Positions 9,059-15,743 of a stretch of DNA of 15,743 bases are shown piece by piece. Origin of the DNA: Saprospiraceae bacterium (GTDB taxonomy: Bacteria > Bacteroidota > Bacteroidia > Chitinophagales > Saprospiraceae). Under the pieces are notes generated by a model, which made no database searches, was not told the origin of the DNA, and worked only from the letters and a program-made list of their open reading frames with translations. The stretch's first letter is position 1. Every line of letters starts with the position of its first letter. The position numbers were made by a program, and so were the translations under genes. The DNA is taken from the NCBI GenBank assembly GCA_013001805.1, contig JABDLW010000069.1:1-15743 (forward strand), written 5' to 3'.

Positions 9059-9070
9059 GCTCATTTGAGC
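9059..9070. promoter_or_regulatory. Operator-like dyad GCTCA-TT-TGAGC
   Basis: Two 5-bp arms (9059-9063 and 9066-9070) are exact inverted copies separated by 2 bp. The dyad lies about 110 bp from the minus-strand start and 230 bp from the plus-strand start. It could bind a dimeric regulator or form a small hairpin. No regulator gene is in the window to pair with it. Confidence 0.3.
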
Positions 9071-9110
9071 AAGAAAAAGTAACAAGCCAGGCAGGATCTC
9101 AATTGACTGG

Positions 9111-9129
9111 TATGCAAGATATATGCAAG
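9111..9129. promoter_or_regulatory. Tandem TATGCAAG direct repeats, 11-bp period
   Basis: TATGCAAG occurs at 9111-9118 and again at 9122-9129, identical over 8 bp and spaced 11 bp start to start, about one helical turn. A partial third copy (TATGCA) begins at 9170. Same-face tandem half-sites are typical of activator or response-regulator binding. The assignment is inference from spacing only. Confidence 0.35.
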
Positions 9130-9152
9130 CCGGAAGTTGCAGGACAGCATTT

Positions 9153-9181
9153 TTGACACAATATGAGGTTATGCAGATAAA
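9153..9181 (+). promoter_or_regulatory. Possible sigma70-like promoter TTGACA-17-GATAAA
   Basis: A perfect TTGACA (9153-9158) is followed after 17 bp by GATAAA (9176-9181), four of six matches to TATAAT, about 115 bp before the ATG at 9297. A second isolated TATAAT (9228-9233) abuts the GCGATCGC palindrome but lacks a -35. Bacteroidota housekeeping promoters normally use a TTG/TAnnTTTG pattern, so this may be coincidental. Confidence 0.2.
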
Positions 9182-9296
9182 ACACGCTTCAAATTAGTCT
9201 GAATGATTTTCTTATCTTCCTCAGGCCTATAATGCGATCGCTCTGGGATTAGGTATTCACTTCTAAAGCTAACCCGGAGCATATAAAATTCAAATC

Positions 9297-11516
9297 ATGA
9301 GAGATTATTTATTCTTGCGACATCCCCTTCATTGTTTCCAACCAAGGTGCCTGTGGCTGCTCTGTCTGGTGCTGGCAATTAGCTTTAATTCACCCATTAT
9401 TAGTCAGACAAGCCTCACATTGACGGATGAACAGGCTGCCTCCGGAGGTATTTTTATCCCTCGTAATGGAGGTTTCGAGGGCTGCATTGGAAAATCGCAT
9501 GTGTTTTTCTCTCAGACGGATGGTGGTGTTATGAGTGTGGTAAACGGTACATGGTCTAAACTAGAACCCATAGCAAAACTCGATATGGTTTTCCACGTAC
9601 AGGACATTGAAACCGGTGACCCTATCGAAGTCCGGCAATCTTTTGATAAAAATCCGAGGATACTCTTCCTGGAAGAAGGTAATGAGCGGATCGGAATTCG
9701 AGTACTGTTTAATCTCTATGATGCAAGACAGATCATACATGGGCACGGTATGACTGAAACCTGGCTACATTCGGATGGTCAGATGTTCCTTACCGCTGCA
9801 ACGATGTTTGAAAATGTGGCCGCTCATGCCGCGATTTCCGAAGCCCGTTTGGATATTGACATTCCGGAAGAATACCAGGCTAAGAATGTCGAAGTGACTG
9901 ACATGACCGTTGCTAACCAACACATCTTTCTTACTTCATCCCGTGCTATACAGGGAAAATCTGGATTGATGTTGTATTGGAAGTCCGGAAAAATGGAACA
10001 TAACACCTATATATATCGAAGTTCGTTTGGACTGAAAGGTGCCCCCAGCTATTTTCGTTGGCCCGATTACTTTCGTCAGGCCTATACGCAGCGTACCCTA
10101 CCTGATTATATCGATGCAGAAGGAGAGCGCGCTCCCTGGCCTCCGGGGCGGGGTGCTTATATGGCTGAGATCAAACCCACTACCGAAGGTATCCGGATGA
10201 TCTGGCCCACTGCTGTCAACGAAAAGAATCCAACTGCTTCATTTAACACTCTTTTCCGTCTAGCCATCGTTGAAGATCAAGAAGTGGCAAAAGGTGTGAT
10301 CGCTGCTGAACAAGAGCTGGTACAAATGAGTGTCACCGGAGGTGTAATACACGGTGGGGACAAAGGTTATAATGATCAGGAAGGATGCTATGAGATTCGC
10401 AAATCAGGAGAGCAGCCGGTACAAATCAAGTTGCCAGCGGATCCTCATGCTCGTACGGTGAGGATCAAAGTAATCGGTCTTTCCGGCCATGGTGCAGTAG
10501 TGACGACACTGGGAGAGACAAAGTTATTGCCCCAACTAAGCACCGATGGCGGCATTGCCGATGATCCACTTGCCCCAATCAGAGATCAACCGGAAGGACC
10601 GGCAAATGCAGCACTCGTCACCATCAAGCTGGGAGATATGCCACAGGTATTTACATTGCAGGAGGAAGATGGAATACAGTTGGTCTATCAATCACGAGAC
10701 TCCCGCAGGAATTTTATGATCTATTCCAGTAAAACGGGTCCCCGCTGGTCAGGACTTCAATTCTCCCTGGTAGATGGTCATGCGCGTCACATGCGAGCAT
10801 ACGAAAACCCCGACTGGGCACTAACTGAAAACCTCCTGCATTGGTTTGCTTATATGGGTTATTCACCGGAGCAGATGCTGGACCAACTGCGGGACTTTGA
10901 GATAATAAAGAACGGCCCGGATGAAATCGTTTTTAAATATACAAGCAACAATGCTAATGACGGGGCTCAATCTGTGTTTGAGGTGAGCGTCAACACGACG
11001 ACACCGGCCATGCAAATGAACGTAAAAGCCGAATTTATTGTGCTGGAACATTGGCCATATAAAAGCGTGCAGTTCTTTGATATTTTTCCCTTTCGAGGGG
11101 TCGAACCTAAAGATTGGTGGTATAACCATGTCCTGTTCATGGACAAAGATCACAAGTGGAGGACGTTTGAAACAGTTGATCAAATATATCAGGGAGAGCA
11201 AGACAAATTTAGTCAGGGACCTTCATTTCAGGGACTGTTTAGTTCGGATCGCGGAAATATGCTGATGCTGACAAAAAACTTTAGCACCAACCTACCGACT
11301 CATTACGTGATCTGTAGCAATTATGTGGACCTGCACTCCAATGTAACTTTTGATGAAATCATCAATCAATCAGGTTCCCTGGATCCAGGATACCGGGTTT
11401 CGGTTGAGTATGAGCTCGCAATTTGGGGTGATGAAAAAGTAACAACCGATCAAATGATCGAAATTGCCAAGAAAAGCCTTGATGCCAACCATCTGGTCTT
11501 ACTCGAAGACAACTAA
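9297..11516 (+). CDS. Exported protein of unknown family, beta-sandwich-like, linked to lyase operon
   Basis: A 739-residue protein with a signal peptide whose long n-region (1-17, several Arg) precedes a hydrophobic stretch at 18-30; cleavage is likely near ISQ (35-37). No named domain is recognised. The body looks mostly beta: repeated short amphipathic strands over 40-240, a Pro/Trp/Arg-rich stretch (254-302) with PPGRGAYMAEIKP, a probable second beta domain (340-480), and a conserved-looking HWFAYMGYSPEQMLDQL helix (515-531). A third beta segment (540-720) is rich in aromatics (HWPYKSVQFFDIFPF, PKDWWYN). Such aromatic-rich beta proteins often bind or process glycans. It starts 344 bp from the divergent lyase operon and probably shares control with it, so a role in the same polysaccharide pathway is the working inference. 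No in-frame ATG lies between the start and Met79, and the ATG at 9297 gives an intact signal peptide. Confidence 0.85.
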   Translation: MRDYLFLRHPLHCFQPRCLWLLCLVLAISFNSPIISQTSLTLTDEQAASGGIFIPRNGGFEGCIGKSHVFFSQTDGGVMSVVNGTWSKLEPIAKLDMVFHVQDIETGDPIEVRQSFDKNPRILFLEEGNERIGIRVLFNLYDARQIIHGHGMTETWLHSDGQMFLTAATMFENVAAHAAISEARLDIDIPEEYQAKNVEVTDMTVANQHIFLTSSRAIQGKSGLMLYWKSGKMEHNTYIYRSSFGLKGAPSYFRWPDYFRQAYTQRTLPDYIDAEGERAPWPPGRGAYMAEIKPTTEGIRMIWPTAVNEKNPTASFNTLFRLAIVEDQEVAKGVIAAEQELVQMSVTGGVIHGGDKGYNDQEGCYEIRKSGEQPVQIKLPADPHARTVRIKVIGLSGHGAVVTTLGETKLLPQLSTDGGIADDPLAPIRDQPEGPANAALVTIKLGDMPQVFTLQEEDGIQLVYQSRDSRRNFMIYSSKTGPRWSGLQFSLVDGHARHMRAYENPDWALTENLLHWFAYMGYSPEQMLDQLRDFEIIKNGPDEIVFKYTSNNANDGAQSVFEVSVNTTTPAMQMNVKAEFIVLEHWPYKSVQFFDIFPFRGVEPKDWWYNHVLFMDKDHKWRTFETVDQIYQGEQDKFSQGPSFQGLFSSDRGNMLMLTKNFSTNLPTHYVICSNYVDLHSNVTFDEIINQSGSLDPGYRVSVEYELAIWGDEKVTTDQMIEIAKKSLDANHLVLLEDN

Positions 11517-11617
11517 TTTAGAGACAGTACTTTGTCGGGCCAAGGTCAGCGCCAAATCTATTCATTTTAGAAAATGGGACGGCCTTGCAGCAATTTTTAT
11601 TTTATGCCTGTACTCTG
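11517..11617. other. Convergent intergenic spacer
   Basis: A 101-bp gap between the ends of the 739-aa gene and the Tat oxidoreductase gene. It contains the hairpin at 11563-11576 and a T-rich tract at 11593-11604 (ATTTTTATTTTA). Both facts suit termination of the plus-strand transcript, but no strong GC-rich stem directly precedes the T tract. Confidence 0.4.
11563..11576. terminator. Weak bidirectional hairpin CATTTT-AG-AAAATG
   Basis: CATTTT (11563-11568) and AAAATG (11571-11576) are exact inverted copies with a 2-bp centre, effectively a 5-bp stem with a TAGA loop. It lies between convergent genes, where a shared terminator is expected, but the A/T-only stem is weak. Confidence 0.25.
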
Positions 11618-12919
11618 CTATTTGATTTCGTGCTTGAAACCCGGTCTTGGATATCGATATATTTTATTTTCATTGGGTGTCACCGGAGGTTGATCCCAAT
11701 CGGTGATGTCTTGCTTTAGCAATGGTTCAGAATTTAATGCCTCTTCCAGCGTAACAATTTGTCCACTGTGTGCCGCCATCCGGCCCATAATTGCTACCAA
11801 AGAGCTGTAGGCTCCATACTCGGTGTTATTAATTGGAGAGTCACTGCGTATTGCATCAAAAAGTTGATCATGCTCTACCTGTAGCGAATTTGACTGATCT
11901 TTACCGTCAAATTTCCACAAAGTTTTACCCGAATGATTTTTAATTCCTTCATAGACATTAGCACTGCCCTTTGTTCCTAAGAACCAGACTCCATTTTTAC
12001 TCAATGTACGATCTATGGTGCGGATCTGGCTGTACATCTTGGTACCATCTCCGTAAGTATATTCCAATGAAAAGTGATCATATACATCACCGCTATCGGG
12101 GCCTTCCAATACCGCTCTACCACCCATACCCTGGGCACTTACGGGATAGCTATCCTTCACCCAGTGCACTATGTCGGCATTATGTATTTGCAAACCGGCC
12201 GGGGCACCAGCCCACAACCAGAAAAAGTAGTGGTAGTTTTTAATTTGAAATGCTAACTCCGAAGAGGTTGTGGCCCGCGGCACCAACTCGTATCCGCCTT
12301 TCATGTAGTAGCATGTACTGGATAATATATCTCCGATAGCCCCTTTTTTCAGTCGCTGAACCATTGCGTTGTGTGCGGGATCGTACCTGTTCTGCAGACC
12401 AACCACCACTTTCAAGTTGTATTGATCGGCAAGTTTTCCAGCGGCTAATATGCGTTTTGTACCTGGTCCATCGCAAGACAATGGTTTTTCTAAAAACACG
12501 TGCTTTCTTTCCTTCACGGCAAATTCAAAATGTTCGGGACGAAAGGCCGGTGGCGTGGCCAGGAGTACTACGTCACAATCCCGAATTACTTTCTGGTAGG
12601 CATCGAAACCAACATACCTGTTTTTCTTAGGTACATCGATTTGATTTTTGACCTTATCCAGTTGCAGTAATTTTTGCAGGCAATTTTCTGTCTGCTCCTC
12701 AAATACATCGGCAAGGGCTACCAATCGGTTGCCGGGATGTGCACTGAGAGCCTGCAATGCCGCACCTGTGCCGCGATCACCACATCCTACCAAACCTACT
12801 TTTAATTCATCCGCGATACTACTTTTTGTTTTCTTGGGTGTTAAGCTGGGATGCAATAGAAGACCTCCGGTAACCATGGATGATTGCTGGAGAAATTTTC
12901 GACGATCTTGATTTGCCAT
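11618..12919 (-). CDS. Tat-exported Gfo/Idh/MocA family oxidoreductase
   Basis: A 433-residue protein. The N-terminus carries a twin-arginine signal (DRRKFLQQSS, residues 5-14, then a hydrophobic stretch to about 23), so it is folded with cofactor in the cytoplasm and then exported. Residues 39-52 give the nucleotide-binding loop VGLVGCGDRGTG (Gly45, Gly47, Gly50). EKPLSCD (144-150) supplies the conserved Lys145. The C-terminal half has IHNADIVHWVKDSYP (245-259), the usual Asp/His region of the family. The family oxidises or epimerises sugars and inositols with NAD(P). Some Tat-exported members are NAD-dependent glycosidases (GH109) that act by oxidation, elimination and reduction. Whether this one is a dehydrogenase or a glycosidase cannot be told from sequence alone. 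It converges on the 739-aa gene, and its own promoter probably lies in the AT-rich stretch with TTTTATAAAA at 12929-12938. Confidence 0.92.
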   Translation of the reverse strand: MANQDRRKFLQQSSMVTGGLLLHPSLTPKKTKSSIADELKVGLVGCGDRGTGAALQALSAHPGNRLVALADVFEEQTENCLQKLLQLDKVKNQIDVPKKNRYVGFDAYQKVIRDCDVVLLATPPAFRPEHFEFAVKERKHVFLEKPLSCDGPGTKRILAAGKLADQYNLKVVVGLQNRYDPAHNAMVQRLKKGAIGDILSSTCYYMKGGYELVPRATTSSELAFQIKNYHYFFWLWAGAPAGLQIHNADIVHWVKDSYPVSAQGMGGRAVLEGPDSGDVYDHFSLEYTYGDGTKMYSQIRTIDRTLSKNGVWFLGTKGSANVYEGIKNHSGKTLWKFDGKDQSNSLQVEHDQLFDAIRSDSPINNTEYGAYSSLVAIMGRMAAHSGQIVTLEEALNSEPLLKQDITDWDQPPVTPNENKIYRYPRPGFKHEIK

Positions 12920-13294
12920 CTGTAAACATTTTATAAAAGAATGGTGAAGTTTGTGCCAGTTCTAAATACAATACCTGCCGGTCTGATTTCCTCAGGATTT
13001 ACCTCGCGCCCTAAGTTAGGAAAAAATAAGGATTGATGCTTCTTGTCGAGACCAACATTAGATGGTGAGAGAGTGAATTTGCCATGCAAAAAAAAATGTA
13101 GCAACCTGAAAGAAATGCTGGAGAACTTTACCCGGAAATCATAGACATGTAAAAACCAGCATGGATCTGATTGGATTAGCATTCCGGTAAGGTATTTCGA
13201 AAGAGCACGCAAAATTAAATAAGGAAATATGTTTACTTAGTAAAAAAATCACCCCCGATCAAGGATAGACGAACAAATTAATTATTAAAGGATT
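12920..13294. promoter_or_regulatory. Divergent intergenic region between Tat oxidoreductase and GNAT genes
   Basis: 375 bp without a convincing gene. The perfect palindrome TTTTATAAAA (12929-12938) lies 10 bp upstream of the minus-strand ATG and looks promoter-like. The right end (13210-13294) is A/T-rich and should hold the acetyltransferase promoter, with AAAGGA (13287-13292) just 2 nt before its ATG, an unusually tight spacing for a ribosome binding site. A 93-codon minus-strand frame (12931-13212) crosses the middle but has an unprotein-like composition. The remainder shows nothing clear. Confidence 0.5.
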
Positions 13295-13753
13295 ATGGAA
13301 ATTGAGGTAATCACATTATCTAATCATGACATTGCCAAATTCAAGGAGTTGATAGATGTCTATGTCTCTGTTTTTGAATTAGAGAACTTTTCGTATCCAG
13401 GTCAAAACCAATTAGTAAAATTACTTAATAACCCCGGTTCTGTTGTGCTGGTTGCCATGCACCATGGTAAAGTGACCGGTGGACTGACTGCACATATATT
13501 GCAAACGTATGAGTGGCCTTCACCCACGGTTTATGTTTCGGACCTTGCTGTATCAGCTGATTATCAAAGGCAGGGAATTGGGAAGAGACTTATTGAAGGG
13601 TTGAAGAATTTTTGTGCCGGGCAAGGATATCAGCAATTTTTCATCCAGGCAGAATCTGATGACCACCAGGCAGTGAATTTCTACCGATCCACTCCAATAA
13701 GTGAGGAGATACATGCGATCCAGTTTAACTATAATATTGAGAAATCGCAATAA
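13295..13753 (+). CDS. GNAT acetyltransferase, AAC(3)-I-like
   Basis: A 152-residue GNAT-fold N-acetyltransferase. The acetyl-CoA pyrophosphate loop is QRQGIGKR (91-98), preceded by the strand VYVSDLAVSADY (79-90) and followed by a helix and the strand QQFFIQAESDDHQAVNFY (113-130). The pattern DLAVS-x-x-Y-x-RQGIG, the earlier GGLTAHIL (62-69), and the QAE-x-DDxxAxxFY segment closely follow the layout of aminoglycoside 3-N-acetyltransferases of the AAC(3)-I type. The C-terminal part departs from it: STPISEE (132-138) replaces the usual Gly-containing turn. Chromosomal relatives are common in environmental bacteria and most have no known substrate, so a resistance role is not claimed. It is a single gene, convergent with the methylmalonyl-CoA mutase gene 48 bp away, and unrelated in theme to the lyase cluster. 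Confidence 0.85.
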   Translation: MEIEVITLSNHDIAKFKELIDVYVSVFELENFSYPGQNQLVKLLNNPGSVVLVAMHHGKVTGGLTAHILQTYEWPSPTVYVSDLAVSADYQRQGIGKRLIEGLKNFCAGQGYQQFFIQAESDDHQAVNFYRSTPISEEIHAIQFNYNIEKSQ

Positions 13754-13770
13754 TGATTGTTTAAAAGTAA

Positions 13771-13793
13771 GTGCCGGGCCGTAAGGCCGACAC
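13771..13793. terminator. GC-rich hairpin with GTAA loop between convergent genes
   Basis: GGCC (13777-13780) and GGCC (13785-13788) pair around GTAA, a GNRA tetraloop. Outer GTG (13771-13773) and CAC (13791-13793) can extend it imperfectly. A T-rich stretch follows on the plus strand (13801-13813). The position between the stops of the acetyltransferase and mutase genes fits a shared terminator, though the stem is short. Confidence 0.4.
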
Positions 13794-13801
13794 CAATCCC
13801 T

Positions 13802-15743
13802 TTATTGTTTTGTTAAAAGATTTAAAATTTTAATTGCCGCTTTAGAAATCACTGTGCCCGGACCAAAAATACCTGCAACTCCGCTTTCGTATAAGAACTT
13901 ATAATCTTGCTGAGGAATAACTCCACCGATGATGACTAAAATATCGGGTCGACCAAGCGACGCCAAAGCCTTTATTGTCTCGGGTACCAAAGTCCGGTGT
14001 CCCGCAGCGAGGGATGAAATGCCGAGGACATGGACATCATTCTCTGCAGCTTGCATGGCTGCCTCCTCCGGTGTCTGAAAGAGAGGCCCAATATCTACGT
14101 CAAAACCCAGGTCAGCAAAACTTGTGGCTATCACTTTAAAGCCGCGATCATGTCCGTCCTGACCTAGTTTGGCCATCATAATCCGGGGCCGGCGCCCCTC
14201 CCTTTGAGCAAATGCCGATGTGAGTGATCTGGCCTCGAGAAAAAACTGATCTTGTTTCATTTCTTTTGAATAAATGCCGGAAACAGCAAAGGGGTTCGCT
14301 TGGTACCTACCCCAGACCCGCTCCATTGCCGATGAAATTTCACCCAATGTTGCTCTTAATTCTGCAGCTCTTACAGCCACCTCAAGTAAATTTCCCCCGC
14401 CAATCTTTGCTACCTTAGTCAACTGATCCAGCGTTTGCCTGACGGCTTCGTTATCTCTGGATGCTTTGACCATCTTAATCCGGTTAACTTGAGCCTCTCT
14501 AACTGCTGTATTGTCCACTTCCAGGACATCTATGGCATCAACTTTTTTTGTAATTAGAGTATTCACGCCCACGATCTTATCTATATCCGCATCGATGCGG
14601 GCCTGCTTGCGGGCGGCTGCTTTTTCGATCTGCATTTTCGGTATTCCCCTCTCTATCGCAACGGTCATGCCACCCATTTTTTCTATCTCCTGTATCGTCG
14701 CCCAAGCCTTGGTTGCCAGGTGATGGGTTAAATATTCGACATAATAAGAACCGCCCCACGGATCTACCACATGCGTAATTGCTGTCTCCGCTTGTAGGTA
14801 CTTCTGTGTATCCCGGGCGATTTTCGCCGAATAGTCAGTAGGTAAGGCAAGGGCCTCATCCAGAGAATTAGTATGCAGGGATTGGGTGCCACCGAAAACC
14901 GCAGCGAGTGCTTCGATGCAAGTACGGGCAATATTATTGTAGGGATCTTGCGCCGTCAGGCTCCATCCGGAAGTTTGGCAATGAGTACGTAGTGCCATAG
15001 ATTTGGGGTTGTCTGGATTATATTCCCGAACAATTTTTGCCCATAACATTCTCCCAGCCCGCATTTTGGCAATTTCCATAAAATGGTTCATACCGATACC
15101 CCAAAAGAAAGATAACCTTGGTGCAAAATCATCAATTTTCAAGCCTGCATCTATTCCTGTCTTGAGGTATTCCAGTCCATCAGCTAATGTATAGGCTAAT
15201 TCCAGATCAGCGGGGGCACCTGCCTCATGTATGTGATATCCACTAATACTTATCGAGTTAAAAAATGGCATTTTTTCAGCCGTATACCTGAAAATATCTG
15301 CCACGATACGCATGGAAGGCTGAGGTGGATAAATATACGTATTGCGAACCATAAATTCCTTGAGGATATCATTCTGTATGGTACCCTTTAACTGTTGCTC
15401 AGCAACTCCCTGTTCTCTTGCGGCGACAATATAAAAAGCCATAATCGGGATCACAGCACCATTCATTGTCATGGAAACTGACATTTGATCCAGAGGGATC
15501 TGATCAAATAAAATCTTCATGTCTTCCACGGTATCTATAGCTACACCAGCCATCCCCACATCACCCTGCACTCGCTCATGATCGGAATCATATCCACGAT
15601 GGGTGGCCAGATCAAAAGCCACCGATAGCCCTTTCTGACCTTCCGCCAGATTTCTTCGATAAAATGCATTGCTGGCCTCAGCAGTGGAAAATCCGGCGTA
15701 CTGGCGGATCGTCCAGGGTTTCAGGGCATACATTGAGCTATAC
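13802..15743 (-). CDS. mutB: Methylmalonyl-CoA mutase, large (catalytic) subunit, N-terminus outside window
   Basis: Interconverts methylmalonyl-CoA and succinyl-CoA with adenosylcobalamin, in propionate or succinate metabolism in the cytoplasm. Residue numbers here count from the Met codon at 15733-15731. The frame stays open to the window edge (residues Tyr-Ser-Ser before that Met), and the family has about 75-80 more N-terminal residues, so the gene runs off the right end. WTIRQYAGFSTAE (7-19) carries the Tyr (Y12) that distinguishes methylmalonyl- from isobutyryl-CoA mutase. R130, Y166 and H167 (SGYHIHEAG) align with substrate and catalytic residues of the Propionibacterium enzyme. THCQTSGWS (250-258) is another family signature. 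The C-terminal B12 domain has GQDGHDRG (524-531) with the cobalt-ligating His528, then LFQTP (551-555) and GGVIP (603-607). All key residues are present. Bacteroidota usually have a separate small subunit, which should lie upstream, beyond the edge. Also called scpA or mcmA. Confidence 0.97.
   Translation of the reverse strand, partial: YSSMYALKPWTIRQYAGFSTAEASNAFYRRNLAEGQKGLSVAFDLATHRGYDSDHERVQGDVGMAGVAIDTVEDMKILFDQIPLDQMSVSMTMNGAVIPIMAFYIVAAREQGVAEQQLKGTIQNDILKEFMVRNTYIYPPQPSMRIVADIFRYTAEKMPFFNSISISGYHIHEAGAPADLELAYTLADGLEYLKTGIDAGLKIDDFAPRLSFFWGIGMNHFMEIAKMRAGRMLWAKIVREYNPDNPKSMALRTHCQTSGWSLTAQDPYNNIARTCIEALAAVFGGTQSLHTNSLDEALALPTDYSAKIARDTQKYLQAETAITHVVDPWGGSYYVEYLTHHLATKAWATIQEIEKMGGMTVAIERGIPKMQIEKAAARKQARIDADIDKIVGVNTLITKKVDAIDVLEVDNTAVREAQVNRIKMVKASRDNEAVRQTLDQLTKVAKIGGGNLLEVAVRAAELRATLGEISSAMERVWGRYQANPFAVSGIYSKEMKQDQFFLEARSLTSAFAQREGRRPRIMMAKLGQDGHDRGFKVIATSFADLGFDVDIGPLFQTPEEAAMQAAENDVHVLGISSLAAGHRTLVPETIKALASLGRPDILVIIGGVIPQQDYKFLYESGVAGIFGPGTVISKAAIKILNLLTKQ

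Larger units (their letters stand above)
8953..9296. promoter_or_regulatory. Divergent promoter region of the lyase operon and the 739-aa gene
   Basis: 344 bp between divergently transcribed genes for exported proteins, so it must hold promoters for both. It is dense in symmetric and repeated words: CCGA-TTT-TCGG (8990-9000), TCGGTCA twice (8997-9003, 9010-9016), GCTCA-TT-TGAGC (9059-9070), TATGCAAG twice (9111-9118, 9122-9129) with a related TATGCA at 9170, and GCGATCGC (9234-9241). No sequence matches TAnnTTTG with a correctly spaced upstream TTG on either strand. No credible ORF lies within it. Confidence 0.7.

Noticed and set aside
12931..13212. 93-codon minus-strand frame just upstream of the Tat oxidoreductase gene
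   Set aside because: Composition is not protein-like, no domain or signal is visible, and its end covers the likely promoter (TTTTATAAAA) of the downstream gene.
13295..13753. Calling the GNAT protein an aminoglycoside resistance determinant
   Set aside because: Fold-family resemblance does not establish substrate, the C-terminal turn differs, and there is no mobile element or resistance context.
1..15743. CRISPR arrays, tRNA or rRNA genes, insertion sequences, prophage or defence genes
   Set aside because: No regularly spaced repeats, cloverleaf or rRNA-like segments, transposase motifs or defence-type domains were seen on either strand.

Overview
This window looks like chromosomal DNA of a member of the Bacteroidota. 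The evidence is moderate GC, AT-rich gene starts without convincing Shine-Dalgarno sequences, exported proteins whose signal peptides end in -SQ, a short LSSC lipobox, and protein families common in environmental Bacteroidota (GHFHA-type oxidoreductase lipoprotein, DUF4962/heparinase-like lyase, Tat-exported Gfo/Idh/MocA protein). A saprospirian or related polysaccharide degrader would fit, but the lineage is inference. No 16S rRNA, tRNA, CRISPR array, transposase or phage gene was seen.

Layout. Positions 1-138 are noncoding with two small hairpins. A small membrane protein follows (139-480, +), then an exported lipoprotein of the Gfo/Idh/MocA type (711-2102, +). Two very large exported proteins are encoded on the minus strand: a LamG/helical/CARDB protein (5440-8952) and, 85 bp downstream, a heparinase II/III-like polysaccharide lyase (2124-5354). 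They probably form one transcription unit. Divergent from them, across a 344-bp intergenic region rich in dyads and direct repeats, is a third exported protein of unknown family (9297-11516, +). A Tat-signal Gfo/Idh/MocA oxidoreductase (11618-12919, -) converges on it. The right end leaves this theme: a GNAT acetyltransferase resembling the AAC(3)-I fold family (13295-13753, +) and the 3' nine-tenths of a B12-dependent methylmalonyl-CoA mutase large subunit (13802 to the right edge, -), cut by the window end.

Working together. The segment 711-12919 reads as an extracytoplasmic carbohydrate-degradation locus: one recognisable lyase, two large companion proteins with carbohydrate-associated architecture, and two exported NAD(P)-type sugar oxidoreductases. 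It has no SusC/SusD pair, sulfatase, classical glycoside hydrolase or regulator in view, so its substrate cannot be named from the sequence. The most interesting candidates for new biology are the 1170-aa and 739-aa proteins, and the possibility that the lyase works with redox-type (oxidation-elimination) glycoside chemistry. Methylmalonyl-CoA mutase links propionate and succinate metabolism and is probably unrelated housekeeping.
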